Shown here piece by piece: positions 16,783 through 26,588 of a stretch of 64,000 nucleotides of DNA. The notes beneath the pieces were generated by a model, which worked only from the letters and a program-made list of their open reading frames with translations, was not told the origin of the DNA and made no database searches. The number at the start of each line of letters is the position of its first letter. Positions within the stretch are counted from its first letter, which is position 1. A program made the position numbers and the translations under genes. The DNA is from Oxydemutator sp963693105 (lineage in GTDB: Bacteria > Pseudomonadota > Gammaproteobacteria > Poriferisulfidales > Oxydemutatoraceae), in assembly GCA_963693105.1 (NCBI GenBank), contig OY843752.1:1178001-1242000 (forward strand). Direction: 5' to 3'.

Positions 16783-16822
16783 TGGGTTTCTCCTGTGTGT
16801 GTAAAGAATTCTTTCACCAGGC

Positions 16823-16851
16823 ATTGTATCACTCCCCAACCATCTCCCCAA
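16823..16851 (-). promoter_or_regulatory. Candidate promoter for the lipoprotein operon
   Basis: On the minus strand TTGGGG (16851-16846) and TACAAT (16828-16823) are separated by 17 bases, about 40 bases upstream of the first lipoprotein start. The -35 lies inside the 3' end of the aspartate aminotransferase gene. Confidence 0.3.
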
Positions 16852-18019
16852 TCCTCTTCACCGCCTTCTCCAACTCCTCCATCCCCGTCGCAAACGACAG
16901 CCGCAGGTGGTTCACCATTCCGAACGCGATGCCCGGCACCGCCGCCACATGATGCTTCATCAGCAAATACTCCGCCAACTCCAGATCATTGCCGACCTCC
17001 GGATGCCGCTCTATCACCCCGGAAAAATCCGGAAAAACATAAAAACTCCCGTCCGGCATTAACGTCTCCACGCCCTCGATTTTCCGCAACGCCTCGCCCA
17101 GCCAGGCGCGGCGCCCGGCAAAGGTTTCGCACATCTTCTCGACAAAATCCAGCGGCCCGTCGAGCGCGGCGCGCGCCGCTTCCTGCGAGATGGAGCACGG
17201 GTTCGAGGTGCTTTGCGACTGAATCTTTTTCATTACCGCAATCAACCCGGCGGGGCCGGCGGCGTAGCCGATGCGCCAGCCCGTCATCGAAAACGCCTTC
17301 GACACGCCGTTGATCACGATGGTCCTCGATTGCAGTTCCGGGCACACGTTGACGATGTTCACAAACGGCTCCGCGCCGAACACAAAGTGCTCGTAAATGT
17401 CGTCGCTGCAGATATAGATGTTCGGGTTTTGCAGCAGCACCTCCGCCAGCTCCTCCAGTTCACGCCTTGAATACAGCATGCCCGACGGGTTGTTCGGGCT
17501 GTTCAGCATCAGCAGCCGCGTGTTTTTGGTGATGCTGCGCTCCAGCTGGTGCGCGTTGATCTTGAAATGCTGCCCCATGTCGGCGCGCAGAATCACCGGC
17601 TCGGCCTCGGCCAGTTTGACCAGTTCCGGATAACTGATCCAGAACGGCGCCGGCGTAATCACTTCGTCGCCTTTGTTCAGCAGCGCCTGGCAGAGGTTGT
17701 AGAGGCTGTGTTTGGCGCCGCTCGACACCAGAATCTGCTCGCCGGCGTAGTCCAGGTTGTTTTCGCGCTTGAGTTTGTCCACCACCGCCTGCTTGAGTTC
17801 GGCGGTGCCGTCCACTGCGGTGTAGCCGGTCTTGTTGTCGCGCATCGCCTGCGCCGCCGCTTTCTTGACGTGCTCCGGCGTCGGAAAATCCGGCTGCCCG
17901 ACGGCCAGATTGATTACGTCCCGGCCTTCCGCCCGCAACCGGTTGGAAAGCGCGGAAATGCTCAGAGTCTGCGACGGGCTGATTTTCTGCGCGCGATGTG
18001 AGAATGTTGGGGTCGGCAT
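16829..18019 (-). CDS. aspC: Aspartate aminotransferase (class Ib)
   Basis: A 396-residue fold-type I PLP enzyme that interconverts aspartate and oxaloacetate with glutamate/2-oxoglutarate. Landmarks are VGQPDFPTPEH, NSPNNPSG, SDDIYEHF, and the PLP lysine Lys241 in GVSKAFSMTGWRIGY. The set fits subgroup Ib aspartate aminotransferases. It is divergent from uvrB, with 135 bases between starts. The symbol is by family; some members also act on prephenate. Confidence 0.88.
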   Translation of the reverse strand: MPTPTFSHRAQKISPSQTLSISALSNRLRAEGRDVINLAVGQPDFPTPEHVKKAAAQAMRDNKTGYTAVDGTAELKQAVVDKLKRENNLDYAGEQILVSSGAKHSLYNLCQALLNKGDEVITPAPFWISYPELVKLAEAEPVILRADMGQHFKINAHQLERSITKNTRLLMLNSPNNPSGMLYSRRELEELAEVLLQNPNIYICSDDIYEHFVFGAEPFVNIVNVCPELQSRTIVINGVSKAFSMTGWRIGYAAGPAGLIAVMKKIQSQSTSNPCSISQEAARAALDGPLDFVEKMCETFAGRRAWLGEALRKIEGVETLMPDGSFYVFPDFSGVIERHPEVGNDLELAEYLLMKHHVAAVPGIAFGMVNHLRLSFATGMEELEKAVKRIGEMVGE

Positions 18020-18154
18020 AATGTTGTGGTCCGGCGTGGGTGAACTGGATTTCTGCTTTCGCGGGAGCCGACAGTGAGAGTGCCACGGTCCCCGCTCCGG
18101 CTGGTATCATACTGCCAGTTGCATTTGAAATAAAGCATCCAAAACAGGGATTTT

Positions 18155-20199
<2,045 letters not shown>

Positions 20200-20203
<4 letters not shown>

Positions 20204-20256
20204 CCGGCCTGACGAAAGCCGGTGTGGTCGAAAAATCGCCGGAAACCGCCCCATGA
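20200..20256 (+). CDS. 18-codon leader ORF linking uvrB to the next gene
   Basis: The ATG overlaps the uvrB stop (ATGA), and its own TGA overlaps the ATG of the following gene in the same way. It encodes MTGLTKAGVVEKSPETAP. An equivalent frame with two changed codons exists in unit 2 (21572-21628). The chain of stop/start overlaps suggests translational coupling. Whether the peptide itself matters is unknown. Confidence 0.35.
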
Positions 20257-21296
20257 GCCGCAAAGTCGCGCTCATCATTCTCTATCACGGAGCCGAACAT
20301 GCCGGCAACATTCCGGTTCTGGAGAAATATTATGGCGGGAACTTCTCCCACATCTGGCATCTGGTGCCCGACCTTGCGCCGTCAAGCCCCGAAGCCGCGC
20401 CCAATGTCATCTCCGTGGAGGGCGCACACGTGCTTTTTCATGGATGGATTGCGCAGGGCTTGCGGCATTATTTCCGCGACGACTATACGCACTATTTCTT
20501 CATCCAGGACGATTTGCTGTTGAACCCCGTAATCAATGAAGAGAATTTTGCGGAATACCTGGGGCTGGACGACAAAGATTGCTCTTTTTTTCCGCAACTG
20601 ACTTCGCTTTACGAGTTACCACCCTGGAAACTCGATTTCCGCAGGTCCTGTTCTTTCCGGGCAAGCACCCCATCCCTTCCCACGTACGCGGAAGCCGTGG
20701 AAAAATTCTCCGCGCATGGTTTTTCAACCAGGCTGACACCCTATTACATGCACCTGGCACGTTATATCCCGTACCGTTTGAAGGTTATGTTCATGCCGGA
20801 TCGTCTCGGGGAGTTCGTGGCGCCCGTTGATTTGCTCGAGACGCATACCCGCACCCGGCGATGGCCCGTTCGGTTGAGGGGACGGTTGAAAAAAATGCTG
20901 AGTTTGGCGATATCGTTTGTGCGTCTGATAACAATCCCGCCAGCGTCAAGAAAACTGGCCTACCCGATGGTCAAAGGCATATCGGATGTGTTGGTCGTCT
21001 CCGCCACCGACATCAAGACATTCTGCGGCTACTGCGAAGCATTTGCCGCGCTCAAGTTGCATGTTGAAACCGGGCTGCCGACCGCATTGGTTCTGACCGC
21101 CAAAAAAATCAACACGCAGGAAAATGACAATGTTCCACTGCGGGGCAGACACTTTTGGGCCGAGGAAAGAAACCACCTGGTCATGAAGTATGAACGGAGC
21201 CTGAACAACCTGTGTTCACGTTTTCCGGACGACTGCCTCTTTCTCCATCCCGTTAAACTGTCCGAGTGGAACACGGACATAGACCGCCCGTCGTAA
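20253..21296 (+). CDS. Uncharacterised glycosyltransferase-like protein, copy 1 (intact)
   Basis: 347 residues. The N-terminal part (VALIILYHGAEHAGNIPVLE, then HYFFIQDDLLLNP with Asp86-Asp87) resembles the first strand and DxD-like metal site of GT-A glycosyltransferases. The C-terminal part contains ISDVLVVSATDIKTFCGYC and GLPTALVLTAKKI, a pattern I associate with uncharacterised proteins of polysaccharide loci. There is no signal peptide; a basic hydrophobic stretch near residue 215 could touch the membrane. The assignment is an inference from pattern, with no firm family. It lies between two copies of the uvrB tail. Confidence 0.6.
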   Translation: MSRKVALIILYHGAEHAGNIPVLEKYYGGNFSHIWHLVPDLAPSSPEAAPNVISVEGAHVLFHGWIAQGLRHYFRDDYTHYFFIQDDLLLNPVINEENFAEYLGLDDKDCSFFPQLTSLYELPPWKLDFRRSCSFRASTPSLPTYAEAVEKFSAHGFSTRLTPYYMHLARYIPYRLKVMFMPDRLGEFVAPVDLLETHTRTRRWPVRLRGRLKKMLSLAISFVRLITIPPASRKLAYPMVKGISDVLVVSATDIKTFCGYCEAFAALKLHVETGLPTALVLTAKKINTQENDNVPLRGRHFWAEERNHLVMKYERSLNNLCSRFPDDCLFLHPVKLSEWNTDIDRPS

Positions 21297-21360
21297 AAGA
21301 TGCGCTTGCGCGAATCGCGCCGGCCCGGCGGCGCCCCGGAACTTTATACTCTCCTTTGCG

Positions 21361-21575
21361 CCCGCGGACGGATTGCCGAGGTTACAATGGCCGATGATTG
21401 CGAATGGACGCCGAACCAGGCGGTCGGCAGAATCAAGAAGATGGAAGACAAAATGTTTGCACACGCGCGCAACCTCGAGTTTGAGGAGGCGGCGCGCCTG
21501 CGCGACGAAATCCCGGACATCAGGGAGCAGGTCTTTGGTTTCGGTGAAGGCTCCGATAAAAGGGCGAGCGCATGA
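21361..21575 (+). pseudogene. uvrB 3'-end fragment, copy 2 (UVR domain)
   Basis: Matches uvrB 19989-20203 with a handful of changes, including Y to D, S to P and K to R in the protein. The reading frame is open from ATG 21300 (91 residues) or ATG 21387, and ends with an intact UVR domain and the same last residues as UvrB. A TATACT hexamer lies at 21345-21350. It is most simply a duplication remnant, but it could express a free UvrC-binding peptide. Confidence 0.8.
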
Positions 21576-21628
21576 CCGGCCTGACGAAAGCCGGTGTGGT
21601 CGAAAAATCGCTGAAAACCGCCCCATGA
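21572..21628 (+). CDS. 18-codon leader ORF, copy 2
   Basis: Second copy of the short frame that overlaps the uvrB-tail stop and the start of the following gene. It differs from the first copy at two codons (SP-ET becomes SL-KT) but keeps length and both stop/start overlaps. Confidence 0.3.
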   Translation: MTGLTKAGVVEKSLKTAP

Positions 21629-22691
21629 GCCGCAAAGCCGCGCTCATCATTCTCTATCACGGAGCTGAACATGCCGGTAACATTCCGGTTCTGGAGAAAT
21701 ATTATGGCGGGAACTTCTCCCACATCTGGCATCTGGTGCCCGACCTTGCGCCGTCAAGCCCCGAAGCCGCGCCCAATGTCATCTCCGTGCAAGGCGCACA
21801 CATATTTTTTCATGGATGGATCGCGCAGGGCTTACGGCATTATTTCCGCGACGACTATACGCACTATTTCTTCGTCCAGGACGATTTGCTGTTGAACCCC
21901 GTAATCAATGAAGAGAATTTTGTGGAATACCTGGGGCTGGACGACAAAGATTGCTCTTTTTTTCCGGGACTGAATTCGCTTTACGAGTTTCCACCCTGGG
22001 GACTCGAGTTCCGCAGATCCTGTTCTTTCCAGGCAAGTACCCCCCCCCCCCCCCCCCCCCCCCCCCTCTATCCCTTCCCACGTACGCGGAAGCCGTGGAA
22101 AAATTCTCCGCGCATGGTTTTTCAACCAGGCTGACACCCTTTTACATGCACCTGGTGCGTTATATCACGCGCGGTTTGAAGAAACATGTTCAGCCGGTTC
22201 GTCCCGGGGTGCTCGCAGTGCTGTTCGCTGATTTGCCCGAGACGCACACCCGGCGATGGCCCGTTCGGTTGTGGGGATGGTTGAAAAAAATGCTGAGTGT
22301 GGCGATACCGTTTGCGCGTTGGATAACAAGGCTGCCAGCGTCAGGAAAACTGGCCTACCCGATGGCCAGCGGCCTATCGGATATGTTGGTCGTCCCCGCC
22401 ACCGACATCAAGACATTCTGCGGCTACTGCGAAGCATTTGCCGCGTCCAGGTTGCATGTTGAAATCGGGTTGCCGACCGCATTGGTTCTGGCCGCCAAAA
22501 AAATCAACACGCAAGAAAATGACAATGTTCCGCTGCGGGGCAAATACTTAGGGGGCGAGGACAGAGACCGCCTGGCCATGAAGTATGAACGGAGCCTGAA
22601 CAGTCTGCGTTCACATTTTCCGGACGGTTGCCTCTTTTTCCATGCCGTTAAACTGTCCGAGTGGAACACGGACATGGACCGCCCGTCGTAA
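21625..22691 (+). pseudogene. Glycosyltransferase-like protein, copy 2, out of frame at a C27 tract
   Basis: Collinear with copy 1 and mostly near-identical. A run of 27 cytosines (22040-22066) replaces the four C of copy 1 at about codon 139. As written, translation from ATG 21625 runs into polyproline and stops at 22134 after 169 residues. The rest of the protein continues in another frame to a stop at 22691. One extra C, or two fewer, would restore the full reading frame. This is the structure of a gene switched by slipped-strand mispairing, so 'off phase' may be more accurate than pseudogene. Confidence 0.75.
22040..22066 (+). repeat. Homopolymeric C27 tract inside coding sequence
   Basis: Twenty-seven consecutive C bases followed by TCTATCCC. 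Copy 1 of the gene has CACCCCATCCC at the same place. It is by far the longest homopolymer in the window. Tracts of this length are highly slippage-prone during replication, and also error-prone in sequencing. Confidence 0.9.
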
Positions 22692-22755
22692 AAGATGCGC
22701 TTGCGCGAATCGCGCCGGCCCGGCGGCGCCCCGGAACTTTATACTCTCCTTTGCG

Positions 22756-22970
22756 CCCGCGGACGGATTGCCGAGGTTACAATGGCCGATGATTGCGAAT
22801 GGACGCCGAACCAGGCGGTCGGCAGAATCAAGAAGATGGAAGACAAAATGTTTGCACACGCGCGCAACCTCGAGTTTGAGGAGGCGGCGCGCCTGCGCGA
22901 CGAAATCCCGGACATCAGGGAGCAGGTCTTTGGTTTCGGTGAAGGCTCCGATAAAAGGGCGAGCGCATGA
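22756..22970 (+). pseudogene. uvrB 3'-end fragment, copy 3 (UVR domain)
   Basis: Identical in protein to copy 2, including the same flanking upstream residues (91-residue frame from ATG 22695). A TATACT hexamer is at 22740-22745. Its stop overlaps the ATG of the next gene, which is probably the ancestral junction between uvrB and that gene. Confidence 0.8.
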
Positions 22971-23383
22971 CCGGGCGCACCATGGCCGCCGTCGTGTGCG
23001 CGGCGCTGCTGTGCGTGGCGCAGGCGGCGGCGCAATCGCCGGAATTGCCGCAGCCGCCTGAGACCGGTATGTCGAAAGCCGACGTAATCGAAGCCACCGC
23101 GACTCGCGCCGCCGACGGCACCTGGTCGTTCCGCGTGACCGTGGCCCACGACGACGAGGGTTGGGACCATTACGCCGACCGCTGGGAAGTGCTGTCGCCG
23201 GCGGGCGATGTGCTGGCGACGCGCGTGTTGTTGCATCCGCATGTCGGCGAACAGCCGTTCACCCGCAGTTTGCCGGGCGTCGTCGTTCCCCCCGGCATCG
23301 AGCGGGTGCGGGTGCGCGCGCACGATTCGGTGCATGGCTACGGCGGCGACGAGGCGACGGTGGATTTGTCGGCGTCGCCCTGA
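22967..23383 (+). CDS. Conserved hypothetical periplasmic protein
   Basis: 138 residues with an Ala-rich signal peptide likely cleaved after AQAAAQ (about residue 23). The mature domain has WSFRVTVAHDDEGWDHYADRW, HPHVGEQPF and RAHDSVHGYGG, a histidine- and aspartate-rich conserved set typical of a small all-beta protein found in several proteobacteria. Function unknown; the His/Asp pattern could bind a metal. It overlaps the third uvrB tail by four bases, so it was probably the original partner of uvrB. Confidence 0.65.
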   Translation: MTGRTMAAVVCAALLCVAQAAAQSPELPQPPETGMSKADVIEATATRAADGTWSFRVTVAHDDEGWDHYADRWEVLSPAGDVLATRVLLHPHVGEQPFTRSLPGVVVPPGIERVRVRAHDSVHGYGGDEATVDLSASP

Positions 23384-23394
23384 AACTTTATGCT
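23366..23394 (+). promoter_or_regulatory. Promoter of tRNA-Val
   Basis: TTGTCG (23366-23371) and TATGCT (23389-23394) with a 17-base spacer, about 33 bases before the tRNA. The -10 surroundings (ACTTTATGCTATCCTTTGCG) recur almost unchanged at the junctions of the upstream tandem repeat. Confidence 0.55.
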
Positions 23395-23426
23395 ATCCTT
23401 TGCGCCCGTGACGGGCTGTACACGGA

Positions 23427-23503
23427 AGGCGCGTAGCTCAGCTGGTTAGAGCACCACCTTGACATGGTGGGGGTCGTTGGTTCGAGTCCAATCGCGCCTA
23501 CCA
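23427..23503 (+). tRNA. tRNA-Val (GAC)
   Basis: 77-base cloverleaf. Acceptor AGGCGCG pairs with CGCGCCT, the anticodon loop TTGACAT gives anticodon GAC, the T-arm contains GTTCGAGTC, and CCA is encoded. Confidence 0.96.
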
Positions 23504-23534
23504 TGCCCCGAGCGAGCGACAGGAACCATCCGAC

Positions 23535-25442
23535 ATGCCCGAAATCACACTCCCCGACGGCAGCAGCAGGACATTTGAGCAGCCGGTGACGGTGATGCGC
23601 GTGGCCGAGGACATCGGCCCGGGCCTTGCAAAGGCGACGCTCGCCGGCGAGGTCGCAGGCCGGCTGGTGGACGCCTGCGTTGAAATCCCGCAGGACGCAT
23701 CGCTACGCATCATCACCGTCCGCGACGACGAGGGCCTCGAGATCGTGCGTCATTCGTTCGCGCACTTGATGGGGCACGCCGTCAAGCAACTCTACCCCGA
23801 CGCGCAAATGGCCATCGGCCCCGTCATTGAAAACGGTTTCTATTACGACATCGCCTACCGGCGGCCGTTCACCGAGGACGACCTCGAAGCCATCGAGCGG
23901 CGCATGGGCGAACTGGTCGGGAAAGACTACGACGTGGTGCGCGAGGTCGTCACGCGCGAGCGCGCAATCCGGCTCTTCGAGGAGCGCAACGAGCCGTACA
24001 AGGTGCAGATCGCGCGCGAGATACCGGACGGCGAGATCATCGCGCTTTATCATCACGAGGAATACGTGGATATGTGCCGCGGCCCGCACGTGCCGAACAC
24101 GCGCCACCTGCGCGCCTTTCACCTGACCGGGCTGGCGGGCGCCTACTGGCGCGGCGACCACGACAACGAGATGCTGCAGCGGATTTACGGCACCGCGTGG
24201 GCCGACCGCAAGCAACTCAAGGCGCATCTGGCGCGGCTGGAGGAGGCCGGCAAGCGCGACCACCGCCGTCTCGGCGCGCAGATGGATCTGTTTCACTTCC
24301 AGCCCGAGGCGCCGGGCATGGTGTTCTGGCACGAGAACGGCTGGACGCTCTACCGCCTGGTCGAGGGCTACATGCGCGCCACGTTCGGCGAGACCGGTTA
24401 TCACGAGGTGCACACGCCGCAGATGCTCGACCGCTCGCTGTGGGAGCGCTCCGGCCACTGGGACAAGTTCGGCGACATGATTTTCTCGACCGAGTCGGAA
24501 AAGCGCGACTACGCGGTCAAGCCGATGAACTGCCCGGCGCACATCCAGATTTACAACCAGGGAATCAAAAGCTACCGCGACCTGCCGTACCGCCTGGCCG
24601 AGTTCGGCGTGGTCCACCGCAACGAGCCTTCCGGCACCCTGCACGGCCTGATGCGGGCGCGGCGCTTCACGCAGGACGACGCCCACATTTTCTGCACCGA
24701 GGAGCAGTTGCAGTCCGAGATCGCGGCGTTGATCGGGATGATGTTTCGCGTCTATCGCGACTTCGGTTTCGAGGACGTGCTGGTGGCGCTGTCCACGCGC
24801 CCGCAACAGCGCGTCGGCGACGAGGCGCTGTGGGACAAGGCCGAGCGCGCGCTCGAAGAGGCGTTGAAGGCGCAGCAACTCGGCTTCGAGGTGCAGCCGG
24901 GAGAGGGCGCGTTCTATGGCCCCAAGATAGACTTCACGCTGACGGACAGTCTCGGTCGCAAATGGCAGTGCGGCACCATCCAGATTGATTTCTCGATGCC
25001 GGGGCGGCTCGACGCCGGGTATGTCGCCGCCGACGGCGCGCGCAAAACGCCGGTCATGATTCACCGCGCCATCCTCGGTTCGCTGGAGCGTTTCATCGGC
25101 ATCCTGATAGAGAACTACGGCGGCAAACTGCCGCTGTGGCTGGCGCCGGTGCAGGCCGTGGTGATGAACATCACCGATGCCCAGCGCGACTATGCCTCGC
25201 GGCTGGTCGAAAATCTGCGCGCCCTGGGCTTCCGCGTCGAGCCGGACTTGAGAAATGAAAAGATAAACTATAAAATCCGGGAACATACGCTTCGACGTGT
25301 TCCCTACATGCTGATTACAGGCGACGCTGAACGCTCCGGTGAAACCGTTGCGGTGCGCCTGCTGGACGGCAAAGACCTCGGCGCAATGCCCGTTTCCCGG
25401 CTGGTGGACGAATGGAACACAAAAGCGAACGCCGCAACATAA
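23535..25442 (+). CDS. thrS: Threonyl-tRNA synthetase
   Basis: A class II synthetase of 635 residues charging tRNA-Thr. The N-terminal TGS domain (residues 1-60) is followed by the editing domain with the HSFAHLMGHAVKQLYP motif, and by the catalytic core with MNCPAHIQIY (zinc Cys) and motif 2 FGVVHRNEPSGTLHGLMRAR. The anticodon-binding domain comes last. It heads the conserved thrS-infC-rpmI-rplT-pheST cluster. In E. coli thrS autoregulates through an operator hairpin; the short leader here shows none that I can identify. Confidence 0.97.
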   Translation: MPEITLPDGSSRTFEQPVTVMRVAEDIGPGLAKATLAGEVAGRLVDACVEIPQDASLRIITVRDDEGLEIVRHSFAHLMGHAVKQLYPDAQMAIGPVIENGFYYDIAYRRPFTEDDLEAIERRMGELVGKDYDVVREVVTRERAIRLFEERNEPYKVQIAREIPDGEIIALYHHEEYVDMCRGPHVPNTRHLRAFHLTGLAGAYWRGDHDNEMLQRIYGTAWADRKQLKAHLARLEEAGKRDHRRLGAQMDLFHFQPEAPGMVFWHENGWTLYRLVEGYMRATFGETGYHEVHTPQMLDRSLWERSGHWDKFGDMIFSTESEKRDYAVKPMNCPAHIQIYNQGIKSYRDLPYRLAEFGVVHRNEPSGTLHGLMRARRFTQDDAHIFCTEEQLQSEIAALIGMMFRVYRDFGFEDVLVALSTRPQQRVGDEALWDKAERALEEALKAQQLGFEVQPGEGAFYGPKIDFTLTDSLGRKWQCGTIQIDFSMPGRLDAGYVAADGARKTPVMIHRAILGSLERFIGILIENYGGKLPLWLAPVQAVVMNITDAQRDYASRLVENLRALGFRVEPDLRNEKINYKIREHTLRRVPYMLITGDAERSGETVAVRLLDGKDLGAMPVSRLVDEWNTKANAAT

Positions 25443-25455
25443 ACAGGAGGACGGC

Positions 25456-25977
25456 ATCAAGTTAGCAAAAAGAAATCGTTTGAACGACGAGATTAATGAT
25501 TTAAACGTGCGTCTGATTGACCCCGAAGGCGTCAACATGGGCATCATGAGTTCGACGGACGCGCGCAGGTTCGCGGTCGAACGTGAACTGGACCTGGTGG
25601 AGTTGGTGCCGAACGCGTCGCCGCCGGTGTGCCGGGTGATGGACTACGGCAAATTCCGCTTCGAGCAGCGCAAGAAAGCGCAGCAGGCGCGCAAGAAGCA
25701 GAAACGCACGCAAGTCAAGGAAATCAAATTCAGGCCCGGCACCGAAAAGATGGATTACGAGACCAAGTTGCGCAACCTGGTCCGGTTTCTGCGGGACGGC
25801 GACAAGACCAAGATTGTTCTGCGATTCAGAGGCCGCGAAATGATGCACCGGGAACTGGGAATGAAGATGCTGGAACGGGTCCGCGACGATCTGCTGGAGT
25901 ACGCCGTGGTCGAACAGGCGCCGAAGAACGAGGGGCGCATGATCGTGATGGTCATGGCGCCGAAAAAACAGAGTTGA
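25456..25977 (+). CDS. infC: Translation initiation factor IF-3, ATC start
   Basis: A 173-residue IF-3 with both domains: the N-domain with PNASPPVCRVMDYGKF and the C-domain with VKEIKFRPGTEK and RFRGREM. No ATG, GTG or TTG fits the family N-terminus. The codon ATC at 25456 sits five bases after AGGAGG (25445-25450), where E. coli uses ATT. IF-3 rejects non-canonical starts, so this codon gives negative autoregulation. It lies 13 bases after thrS. Confidence 0.93.
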   Translation: MKLAKRNRLNDEINDLNVRLIDPEGVNMGIMSSTDARRFAVERELDLVELVPNASPPVCRVMDYGKFRFEQRKKAQQARKKQKRTQVKEIKFRPGTEKMDYETKLRNLVRFLRDGDKTKIVLRFRGREMMHRELGMKMLERVRDDLLEYAVVEQAPKNEGRMIVMVMAPKKQS

Positions 25978-25981
25978 GAAA

Positions 25982-26179
25982 ATGCCGAAATTGAAAACCA
26001 ACCGGGGGGCGGCCAAGCGCTTCAAAAAGACGGCTTCGGGTTCGTACCGCAAGAAGCACTCCCATGCGCGCCACATCCTGACGAAGAAAAGCCCCAAGCG
26101 CAAGCGCAACCTGCGCGCGCCGGATTTGATTCACGCCAACGACGAGCGCGCGGTGCGCAAGTTGCTGCCGTACACGTAA
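25982..26179 (+). CDS. rpmI: 50S ribosomal protein L35
   Basis: 65 residues, strongly basic, starting MPKLKTNRGAAKRFKKT and ending RKLLPYT, the standard L35 layout. It lies four bases after infC and 13 before rplT. In E. coli L20 represses this operon by binding mRNA in this area. Confidence 0.96.
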   Translation: MPKLKTNRGAAKRFKKTASGSYRKKHSHARHILTKKSPKRKRNLRAPDLIHANDERAVRKLLPYT

Positions 26180-26192
26180 CCGGGAGGAAGTC

Positions 26193-26552
26193 ATGGCACG
26201 AACCAAGAGCAGCGTCGCCGCACACGCACGGCACAAGGAGATACTGAAGCAGGCGAAAGGCTACCGCGGCGCCCGCGGCAGCACTTTCCGCGCCGCCAGG
26301 CAGGCGGTCATCCGCGCCGGCGAGTACGCCTACCGCGACCGGCGCACGCGCAAGCGGTTTTTCCGCAGCCTGTGGATCGTGCGCATCAACGCCGGCGCGC
26401 GCCGGTTCGGTCTTTCTTACAGCCGCATGATCGCTGGCATGTCCAGGGCCGGTATCGAGATAGACCGCAAAATCCTGGCCGAGCTTGCGGTCAGCGACAT
26501 GGACGCTTTCGGCAAGATTGCCGAGAAGGCAAAGGCCGCGCTCACCGCCTGA
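26193..26552 (+). CDS. rplT: 50S ribosomal protein L20
   Basis: 119 residues, typical L20 with ARHKEILKQAKGYRGARG near the N-terminus and LWIVRINAGARRFGLSYS in the globular part. It binds 23S rRNA early in assembly and acts as the translational repressor of its own operon in relatives. GGGAGG precedes the ATG. Confidence 0.97.
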   Translation: MARTKSSVAAHARHKEILKQAKGYRGARGSTFRAARQAVIRAGEYAYRDRRTRKRFFRSLWIVRINAGARRFGLSYSRMIAGMSRAGIEIDRKILAELAVSDMDAFGKIAEKAKAALTA

Positions 26553-26588
26553 GGTCCCTCGCGAGGCGAAGTCCGCGGGCAAAACGAC

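Noticed and set aside
21951..22691. A separate gene starting at 21951 in the frame downstream of the C27 tract
   Set aside because: Its first ~30 codons are the other-frame translation of the glycosyltransferase-like gene; only the part after the tract matches copy 1. It is the second half of the interrupted gene.
23535..23600. thrS operator hairpins or a riboswitch before thrS
   Set aside because: Only about 30 bases lie between tRNA-Val and the thrS ATG, and no anticodon-like hairpin is visible.
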